Below, in pieces: positions 27,753 to 35,476 of a stretch of 64,000 bases of DNA (position 1 is the first letter of the stretch; the number at the start of each line of letters is the position of its first letter). The notes under the pieces were generated by a model that ran no database searches, had not been told where the DNA came from, and saw nothing but the letters and a program-made list of their open reading frames with translations. The position numbers and the translations under genes are program-made. The stretch comes from Asticcacaulis sp. AND118 (lineage in GTDB: Bacteria; Pseudomonadota; Alphaproteobacteria; Caulobacterales; Caulobacteraceae), in NCBI RefSeq assembly GCF_020535245.1, contig NZ_CP084910.1, positions 1,340,501 through 1,404,500 of the forward strand, read 5' to 3'.

Positions 27753-30700
27753 ATGGCTGCGCGGCTTGAAGACATAAAGAACGGCGCATCGGTGCGGGGC
27801 GTGGCCTCGGCTCAGGCTGTGCATGTCATTTCGGTGGACTGGATCGGCGATCAGGCGGTCAGCGTCGTCTATCGCGATCACAATGGCGCGGTGGCGGAGT
27901 CGGTCCTCTACCGCGACGATGAGCATCGGCTCGATGTCGAACAGAATGGACGCCCGTGGTCGTTCGACGCTGATGGCGCTTTGTTGCGCTTGGTGACGGA
28001 GGCTAACCGCATCAAACTGGCGCACTACTTCGATCCCTATCTGGCGATCCATACGAGTCTGGTCGATCCGCTGCCGCACCAGATTTCGGCGGTCTATGGC
28101 GAGATGCTGCCGCGACAGCCGCTGCGCTTCCTGCTCGCCGACGATCCCGGCGCCGGCAAGACGATTATGGCCGGGCTGCTGATGAAGGAACTGATCGCCC
28201 GTAGCGACCTGGAGCGCTGCCTCGTGGTCGCGCCCGGCAGCCTGGTCGAACAATGGCAGGACGAACTTGGCCAGAAATTCAATCTGGAGTTCGACATCCT
28301 TTCCCGCGACATGATCGAGAATTCGCGATCAGGCAATCCGTTTAGCGACCGGGACCGGCTGATCGTCCGTCTCGATGTGCTGGCGCGCAACGAGGAGCTT
28401 CAGGAGAAGCTCATGAGCGCGCGCGAATGGGACCTCATCATCTGCGACGAAGCCCATCGCATGTCGGCCACCTATTTTGGCGGAGAGGTGAAATACACCC
28501 GCCGCTATCAGGTCGGCCAGAAGCTCGGCCAGGTCTGCCGGCATCTGCTGTTGATGTCGGCCACACCGCACAATGGCAAGGAAGAGGATTTCCAGCTCTT
28601 CATGGCGCTGCTCGACGGCGATCGGTTCGAGGGCCGGTTCCGCGATGGTGTCCACTACGCCGACACCGAAGACATGATGCGGCGGCTGACCAAGGAGGAA
28701 CTGCTCAAGTTCGACGGTCGGCCGCTCTTCCCCGAGCGGCGGGCGCGCACGGTCAAATATCAGCTCTCGGAGGGGGAGGCAGCGCTCTACACCGCCGTCA
28801 CGGAATATGTGCGAACGGAGATGAACCGCGTGCAGCGCTTCGCGGAGGGCGACGGGAAGAAGCGCAACAATGTCGGCTTCGCCTTGCAGATCCTCCAGCG
28901 CCGGCTCGCTTCGTCACCGGCCGCAATCTACCAGTCCCTTAAACGTCGCCGTGAGCGGCTAGAAAACGAACTGGGCGAAGCCCGCCTTGCCGCCAAGGGC
29001 CGCCGGGCAGGTACGAGCGAGCCGACGATTAATGCCGACATGCTCGGCAACATCGAGGAATATGGCCAGGAGGAGATCGACGAGCTTGAGGACCTGATCT
29101 CGACGGGCGCGACGACGGCCGAGACGGTCGAGCAACTCGCTTTGGAAGTCGAGACGCTGAAGGGGTTAGAGACGATGGCGCTCGGCGTGTTGCGCTCGGG
29201 CGTGGATACGAAGTGGACCCAGCTGAACCGCATCCTCGACGACGATCTGATGGTCGATGCGGCTGGCAATCGCCGCAAGCTGATCATCTTCACGGAGCCC
29301 AAGGACACGCTGCACTACCTGCTCGACAAGGTCAGGGCGCGGATCGGCAATCCCGAGGCGGTCGAGGTGATCCACGGCGGCGTGTCGCGCGAAGAGCGGC
29401 GCAAGGTCGTCGAGCGCTTCATGCAGGACAAGGACATGCTGGTCCTGATCGCCAACGACGCGGCCGGTGAAGGCGTGAACCTTCAGCGCGGCCACCTGAT
29501 GGTCAATTACGACCTGCCGTGGAACCCGAACAAGATCGAGCAACGGTTCGGCCGCATCCATCGCATCGGTCAGACCGAGGTGTGCCACCTGTGGAATCTC
29601 GTCGCGGCCGATACGCGCGAGGGCGAGGTCTACGCCCGGCTGCTCGAAAAGCTGGAAGCCGCGCGCGAGGCGCTGGGCGGCCGCGTCTATGACGTGCTCG
29701 GCGAATTGTTCGACGGCGTGGCGCTCAAGGATCTGTTGTTCGAGGCGATCCAGTATGGCGAGCGGGAAGAGGTCAAGGCCCGCCTGTTCCAGCAGGTCGA
29801 TGGCGCCGTCGACCAGGCGAACCTGCTTGAGCTTCTGCGCCGCCGCGCCCTGACCAACGACACGATGCCGGAGGCCAAGGTCGAGGAACTGCGCCTTGAA
29901 ATGGAGCGCGCCGAAGCGTTGCGCCTGCAGCCGCATCACATCCAGAGCTTCTTCGTCGAGGCGTTCCAGCATCTAGGCGGCCGGATCAAGCGCCGTGAAG
30001 AAGGGCGCTGGGAGGTCACGCATGTACCTGTGCGTATCCGTGAGCGGGACCGCCAGATCGGAACCGGCGCGCCGCTTCAGACGCAGTATGAGCGGATCTG
30101 CTTCGAGAAAGACAAGATCAACCAGCAGCCGGTCGCGGCATTCGTCTGCCCCGGCCATCCGCTGCTCGAAGCCGTGATCAGCCTGATCCGCGAGCAGTAT
30201 GAGCAGATCATGCGGCAGGGTGCGATCCTGGTAGACGACACCGATGCGGGCGACGCGCTGTCGGCGATTTTCCTGCTGGAGCACACCGTTCAGGACGGCC
30301 GCGTCACCAGTGTCGGCAAGCCGCATGTAATTTCGCAGCGGCTCCAGTTCGCCGCCATCGACAAGGCCGGAAACACCGTAAACGCCGGCATCGCGCCGCA
30401 TTTGAACCTGCGGCCTGCCAAGCCGGAAGAGGTCGCCAGCGTGCGTGATCTTCTGGAAGAGAGCTGGCTGACCACCGATCTGGAAAAGGCCGCGATCCGG
30501 TTCGCGACGGTCGAGCTGGCGCAGGGCCATGTCGCCGAGGTCAAGGCGCGGCGCTTGCCCGAGATCGAAAAGGTCGAGCAGGAGGTTCGCGCCCGGCTCA
30601 AGAAGGAGATCAATTACTGGGACTCGCGCGCCTTCGAGCTGAAGGAAGAGGAGCGGGCCGGCAAGAAGACTCGGGTGAACTGGCAGAACGCGCAGCGCCG

Positions 30701-31256
30701 GGCCGAGGATCTGGCGGATCGGCAAAAGCGCCGCATGGACCAGCTTGAACGGGAGCGGTTCATCTCCTCGCAGCCGCCGCGCGTGCGGGGCGGCATGGTC
30801 GTCATCCCGCGTGGGCTACTGGAAGAGCGTCAGGTGCCAAGCATCCCGAACCATTTCGCGGAAGACCCCGTTGCGCGCCGGGTGATCGAGCTTGCTGCGA
30901 TGGAAGCCGTCATGGCGGCCGAGCGGGCGCTGGGCAATGAGCCGGCCGACGTCTCCGCCCAGAAGATCGGCTATGACATCGCCTCGCACGATCCGAAGTC
31001 GGGACATCTGCGCTTCATCGAGGTCAAGGGGCGCATCGACGGAGCCGACAGCGTGATGGTCACGCGGCAGGAGGTCATCACCTCCCTGCACGAGCCGGAG
31101 AAGTTCATCCTCGCTATTGTGCCGGTTGCCGCCGGTTTCGCCCATGCGCCGCGCTATGTGCGCGGCCCGCTCGTGGAACGGGAACCGTCCTTCCTCGAAA
31201 CCGCGATCCAGTTCGACCTTCGGCGCCTTCTGGAGCGCGCGGAGGCTCCGCTGTGA
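27753..31256 (+). CDS. DrmD-like SNF2-family helicase with C-terminal DUF3883 domain
   Basis: 1,167 residues from the ATG 27753 (GAGGG upstream); a TTG 16 codons earlier lies inside the WYL gene and is unlikely. SNF2 motifs: DPLPHQ, LLADDPGAGKTIMAG (Walker A 130-137), LIICDEAHRM (DEAH 232-235), LLLMSATPHNG (269-273), then the helicase C lobe VEVIHGGVSREERRKVVERF, ANDAAGEGVNLQ, NPNKIEQRFGRIHRIGQ. The C-terminal DUF3883 domain (GYDIASHDPKSGHLRFIEVKG, about 1073-1093) carries the Asp and ExK of the PD-(D/E)XK fold. This architecture is that of DrmD in class 1 DISARM. Stop overlaps the next start (GTGA). Confidence 0.9.
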   Translation: MAARLEDIKNGASVRGVASAQAVHVISVDWIGDQAVSVVYRDHNGAVAESVLYRDDEHRLDVEQNGRPWSFDADGALLRLVTEANRIKLAHYFDPYLAIHTSLVDPLPHQISAVYGEMLPRQPLRFLLADDPGAGKTIMAGLLMKELIARSDLERCLVVAPGSLVEQWQDELGQKFNLEFDILSRDMIENSRSGNPFSDRDRLIVRLDVLARNEELQEKLMSAREWDLIICDEAHRMSATYFGGEVKYTRRYQVGQKLGQVCRHLLLMSATPHNGKEEDFQLFMALLDGDRFEGRFRDGVHYADTEDMMRRLTKEELLKFDGRPLFPERRARTVKYQLSEGEAALYTAVTEYVRTEMNRVQRFAEGDGKKRNNVGFALQILQRRLASSPAAIYQSLKRRRERLENELGEARLAAKGRRAGTSEPTINADMLGNIEEYGQEEIDELEDLISTGATTAETVEQLALEVETLKGLETMALGVLRSGVDTKWTQLNRILDDDLMVDAAGNRRKLIIFTEPKDTLHYLLDKVRARIGNPEAVEVIHGGVSREERRKVVERFMQDKDMLVLIANDAAGEGVNLQRGHLMVNYDLPWNPNKIEQRFGRIHRIGQTEVCHLWNLVAADTREGEVYARLLEKLEAAREALGGRVYDVLGELFDGVALKDLLFEAIQYGEREEVKARLFQQVDGAVDQANLLELLRRRALTNDTMPEAKVEELRLEMERAEALRLQPHHIQSFFVEAFQHLGGRIKRREEGRWEVTHVPVRIRERDRQIGTGAPLQTQYERICFEKDKINQQPVAAFVCPGHPLLEAVISLIREQYEQIMRQGAILVDDTDAGDALSAIFLLEHTVQDGRVTSVGKPHVISQRLQFAAIDKAGNTVNAGIAPHLNLRPAKPEEVASVRDLLEESWLTTDLEKAAIRFATVELAQGHVAEVKARRLPEIEKVEQEVRARLKKEINYWDSRAFELKEEERAGKKTRVNWQNAQRRAEDLADRQKRRMDQLERERFISSQPPRVRGGMVVIPRGLLEERQVPSIPNHFAEDPVARRVIELAAMEAVMAAERALGNEPADVSAQKIGYDIASHDPKSGHLRFIEVKGRIDGADSVMVTRQEVITSLHEPEKFILAIVPVAAGFAHAPRYVRGPLVEREPSFLETAIQFDLRRLLERAEAPL

Positions 31257-34200
31257 CAGCGAACACGCAGTTGGCGGCAAACTCGGCAGCTTGGCCTGAC
31301 TACTTCCAGCCGATCCAGGAGCGCGCGACCAAGCGCTGGGATCAGCTTGAGGCGGACCCGGAGCTCGCCGGGCCTTGGCACCAGCTCTTTAAGCAGGTGC
31401 AGAGTCCGCGCCATATCCTGTCCGAGCTGCTCCAGAACGCCGACGACGCCGGCGCCAGCGAAGCGCGGGTGTCGATCGAGAACGACCGTTTTGTGTTCGA
31501 GCATAATGGCGAGGACTTCATCGAGGCCCACTTCGCTTCGATCTGCCGCTTCGGCTATTCCAACAAGCGTGCGCTGCATACGATCGGCTTCCGGGGGATC
31601 GGATTCAAGAGCACGTTCAGCCTGGGCGATCGGGTCGAGTTGTTCACGCCGACCCTGGCCGTAGCCTTCGAACGCGCGCGGTTCACCCAGCCGCATTGGA
31701 TCGACAGCCGTTCCCTGACGTCGGAAACCACGCGCGTCGAGGTGGCGATCGCCAATCCGCTGCTGCGCCGCGAGGTCGAGAAGAATCTCGACGAGTGGCT
31801 GAAGAGCCCGGTGTCGCTGCTCTTCTTCAAGAAGATCCGCCGTCTTCGTATCGGCGACAGCGAGGTGCATTGGCAGAGTCTCGGGCCTGGCCCCATCGCC
31901 GAGAGCGAATGGATGGCTTTGGATGAGAAGGCGAACGATCCCTTCCTCCTTGTGCGGTCCGCAGAGGAAGCCTTCCCGGACGAAGCGCTCGACGAGATCC
32001 GCAAGGAGCGGATGCTGGGGGCCGAGGACAGCGGCGATTTCCCGCCTTGCCGCGTCGAGATCGTGCTTGGCGCCAAGGGCCGGCTCTATGTCGTACTGCC
32101 GACCGGCGTTGAAACGACGCTACCTTTCGCCTGCAATGCTCCCTTCATTCAGGACCCTGCGCGTCTCAAGATCAAGGACCCGGAAACCTCGCCGACCAAC
32201 CGCTGGCTCCTCAACCGCGCCGGGGAACTGGCCGCCGGCGCGATGATGGAGTGGCTGGAGCAGACGAAGACCGGCGCGCGGGATCGGGCGGACGCTTACG
32301 GCCTGTTGCCGGATGTCGACCGTGAGGCGACCACGCTCGAAGGGGCGTGTGGCGCGATCGTTGAGCTGGCCTTCGACGCGGTGATCGACGGCCGATCAAT
32401 GCTGCTGACCGAGGAAGGGCAGCTGGTCGAGGCCAAGGCCGCGATCACGGTTCCGCGGCCGGTCTTCGACATCTGGCCGGCGGAGCAGGCGATGGCCTTG
32501 CTGGATGCCAAGTCACGGCCGGCGCTGTGCCAGCATGTCTCGGCCAAGAACCGGACCAAGCTCGTTCATTGGGGCCTGGTCGAGGAGTTCTCGAAGTCGG
32601 ATCTGCTCGACCGCCTGCGCAGCCATCACCTGCCGCGACCTGCGACGTGGCGGCATTTGTTGAACCTTTGGGCCTATATCGCGCCTGAGGTGACGGGCTG
32701 GCAGTGTCACGACGCCGACGCGCTGCGCATCGTCCCAGTGCAGGGCAAAGAGGTGCTCTATGCAGCCTCAGAGATCGTTCGGCTCGGCGAGAAGAAATTG
32801 CTCCAGTCGGACGAGGATTGGGAATTTCTGGCCAGCCACCTTGTTGTCCTCAACCAAAACTGGACGCGGTTCCTCGCGGAACAGCGCCGGGACAAGGCCG
32901 AGGGTGAAAGCCACAACGAACCGGTAGAGGCCGCTTTCGCGGTGCTGGAGGAGATCGGCCTCGACGGCACGAGCGATGTCAACGCCGTCGTTGACCGTGT
33001 CGCCGCCGACTATTTCGGTTCCGGTGAGGCCAAACTCGCTGAGTGCGTTCAGATCGCCCAGATCTCGGCCAAGCTGGGTGTCACCGTTGGCGACGCCTTC
33101 CGATATGCCTGCGCCGACCTCAAGCTTCATGCGACCGACAAGGGGGTGATGTTTGACGAGAACGGTACGCTCAATGAGCTGTTGCCGGACTCCATCCGCA
33201 AGACGCAACTCCTCCACAGCGATTATGTCGCGAGCTTCAAATCCTGCACGCGGGAGGATTGGCTGCGCTGGGTCTCATCGGGTCGTTCGGGATTGCTGAC
33301 AATGGCGCCGCTGGCCTCGAAGCGCACCAGCCTCTACGGGCGCCAGCGGGCGGTGTCGGAAGCGCAGGCGCGCGGGCAGCGCCACGCGCTCTACTATGCC
33401 TATGTCACGGAGAGCTTCGTCCTCGACGATTGGGACTTCCCGGCCGACTACTGGCGGCATTGGGAGGCGTTGTCGAAGACCGATCCAGGTATCTGGGCCA
33501 AGATCGTCGGGAAGATTCTGGAACAGCGCGACACCTATTGGTCCCGGTCTTCGGCGATGCGGCTGTCGCAGGTGGCGACTACCGGATCGACGCGATCGGT
33601 CAGCTCAGAGCCGTTATTGGCGGATTGGCTCATGAAGCTGCGCGCCAAGCCCTGTCTGCCCGATACGCGCAACATGATCCAGCTTCCGGCCGACCTAGTG
33701 CGTCGGACGCCCGAAACCGAAGCCCTGATCGACGTCGAGCCCTTCGTGCATGGCCTGCTCGATCGGGAAACGACGCGGCCGCTGCTCGACCTTCTTGGTG
33801 TCCGCAAAACGCCCAGCGGACCCGGCCGCTTGCTTGACCGGCTGCGCGCCCTGGCGAAATCTGACCGGGCGCCGGCGCATGAGGTCGAGAAATGGTATCG
33901 TCGCCTTGACCAGATGCTCGACAGCTGTTCGACGGCTGATGCACAAAACATCAGGAACGCCTTCAAGACCGAAAAGCTGATCCTTGCCCAGGACGGGACA
34001 TGGACGACGGCGAGCGGCGTCTTCCTGGCGGGGGATGAGGAGGATGTTCCCGGCGCCGCGGTCGTGCGTGCTTCCGTGCTCGATCTCAGCCTGTGGCATC
34101 GTATCGGTGTCGCCGACCGTCCATCGGCCGACCTGGCGCTGCAATGGCTGGAAACCCTCGCTTCCGGGAAGGCGTTGTCGCCCGACGATCTTCGGCGGGT

Positions 34201-35476
34201 TCGCACCCTGCTGGTACGCTACCCGACCCGCATCTGGGAGGAGCGCGGGCACTGGCTCAATCTCATCGGCGAATGGGCGCCGGTCGGGACTCTGGCCTAT
34301 GGCCTCAGCATGCAGAGCCTGTTCCGGTGGAGTCACCTGCATGAATGGGTCAAGCGCAAGACCGCGGATTTTCAGCGGTTGTCGGGGGAGGTCGTGCAGG
34401 CGCCGCCTTTCTCCGCTTTGCCGGCCTTGTCAGACCTGGTCGAGGAGCGGTTCAACCAACCGTCTCTGCTGGCCGGCATGGAGGATCGTCGCCCCTGGTT
34501 GGTGGCATTCGGAACACAGCTCGGGCGGATCGAGCTTGCCGATGCCGGCGAGACCGAGCGCGTGCGGGGGCTGGCGCAGACCATCGTTGAGACGAGTTGG
34601 GCTCCGGCGCCCAAGCTGGAGGTCATTCCCTACCTCGACGGTGTGCCCGCGGGCACGGCACGGCTTACAGACATCCTGTGGCTAGACCGGAAACTGTTCG
34701 TCAGTCCGTTGTCGAAGGCGAAGCTCGCCAAGCGTGTGCCGGAAGAGATCGGGAAGAGCCTGAGCGCCGATTTTCGCGCGGCGCTGGCCTATGCTTTTGA
34801 GCGCTCGCCCGACGACATTCGGGATTATCTCGAGGAGAACTTCACGCTCGGCCCAGAGCAAATCGTTGTCGCGCCTGTCGTCGAGCCACAGCCCGTCGCT
34901 GTTCCTGACGATGATGGCGGTATCGATGAGGCTGACGAAGGCGTCCGCGACGATGCCGAGATGGTCGACTTCGATGGTTCAGATCTGTCGAAAGCGGACG
35001 TGCCTGCTCCGCAGCCTGAGCCGCAAGCTAGGGAACCGGAGCGCGAGCTGATCGAAACGGAGGTGGCGACCAGGCCCCGGGCCGCGCCGAAGCCGCCCTG
35101 TCCGAGCGTGATGGCGCGGTTTGCATTAGCCCAAGGCTATAAGGCCGATGGCCAAGATCGCTTTTTCCATGCGGACGGAAGCTGGATCGGTCGTGGCAAC
35201 GGCGCGCGCTTTCCGTGGGAGCGCCGCTCGGCGGGCGGTGAGATTCTGCGGCACTACTATCCTAAAGACCATTGCCTGGAGCACGAACCGCTCCAGCTCG
35301 ATGCCGACGTCTGGGGCCTGCTCGACCAGAAGCCGGACCTCTATTCGTTCATTCTCATCAACCCGGAAGGTGGTCCCGTCGAGATGACGGGCGCCCGCCT
35401 GCGCGCTCTGCGCGACGGCGGCGAACTGACCATCCATCCCGCAACGTACAGGCTTGTGTATGACCTCGACGACTAA
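31253..35476 (+). CDS. Giant sacsin/Hsp90-type (GHKL) ATPase-domain protein
   Basis: 1,407 residues, GTG start overlapping the preceding stop. The N-terminus carries the GHKL nucleotide pocket: SELLQNADDAGASEARVSIE (N box, 58-66) and TIGFRGIGFKSTFSLGD (G2 lid box, 112-120), as in the sacsin-type Hsp90 ATPase repeats. The remaining 1,200 residues have no motif I recognise. A low-complexity acidic/Pro linker lies at about 1215-1285 (DDDGGIDEADEGVRDDAEM, PAPQPEPQ), before a compact C-terminal domain of 110 residues. Sacsin-like ATPases occur in defence loci beside helicases and methylases. Role here probably sensing or regulation; inferred. Confidence 0.82.
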   Translation: MTANTQLAANSAAWPDYFQPIQERATKRWDQLEADPELAGPWHQLFKQVQSPRHILSELLQNADDAGASEARVSIENDRFVFEHNGEDFIEAHFASICRFGYSNKRALHTIGFRGIGFKSTFSLGDRVELFTPTLAVAFERARFTQPHWIDSRSLTSETTRVEVAIANPLLRREVEKNLDEWLKSPVSLLFFKKIRRLRIGDSEVHWQSLGPGPIAESEWMALDEKANDPFLLVRSAEEAFPDEALDEIRKERMLGAEDSGDFPPCRVEIVLGAKGRLYVVLPTGVETTLPFACNAPFIQDPARLKIKDPETSPTNRWLLNRAGELAAGAMMEWLEQTKTGARDRADAYGLLPDVDREATTLEGACGAIVELAFDAVIDGRSMLLTEEGQLVEAKAAITVPRPVFDIWPAEQAMALLDAKSRPALCQHVSAKNRTKLVHWGLVEEFSKSDLLDRLRSHHLPRPATWRHLLNLWAYIAPEVTGWQCHDADALRIVPVQGKEVLYAASEIVRLGEKKLLQSDEDWEFLASHLVVLNQNWTRFLAEQRRDKAEGESHNEPVEAAFAVLEEIGLDGTSDVNAVVDRVAADYFGSGEAKLAECVQIAQISAKLGVTVGDAFRYACADLKLHATDKGVMFDENGTLNELLPDSIRKTQLLHSDYVASFKSCTREDWLRWVSSGRSGLLTMAPLASKRTSLYGRQRAVSEAQARGQRHALYYAYVTESFVLDDWDFPADYWRHWEALSKTDPGIWAKIVGKILEQRDTYWSRSSAMRLSQVATTGSTRSVSSEPLLADWLMKLRAKPCLPDTRNMIQLPADLVRRTPETEALIDVEPFVHGLLDRETTRPLLDLLGVRKTPSGPGRLLDRLRALAKSDRAPAHEVEKWYRRLDQMLDSCSTADAQNIRNAFKTEKLILAQDGTWTTASGVFLAGDEEDVPGAAVVRASVLDLSLWHRIGVADRPSADLALQWLETLASGKALSPDDLRRVRTLLVRYPTRIWEERGHWLNLIGEWAPVGTLAYGLSMQSLFRWSHLHEWVKRKTADFQRLSGEVVQAPPFSALPALSDLVEERFNQPSLLAGMEDRRPWLVAFGTQLGRIELADAGETERVRGLAQTIVETSWAPAPKLEVIPYLDGVPAGTARLTDILWLDRKLFVSPLSKAKLAKRVPEEIGKSLSADFRAALAYAFERSPDDIRDYLEENFTLGPEQIVVAPVVEPQPVAVPDDDGGIDEADEGVRDDAEMVDFDGSDLSKADVPAPQPEPQAREPERELIETEVATRPRAAPKPPCPSVMARFALAQGYKADGQDRFFHADGSWIGRGNGARFPWERRSAGGEILRHYYPKDHCLEHEPLQLDADVWGLLDQKPDLYSFILINPEGGPVEMTGARLRALRDGGELTIHPATYRLVYDLDD

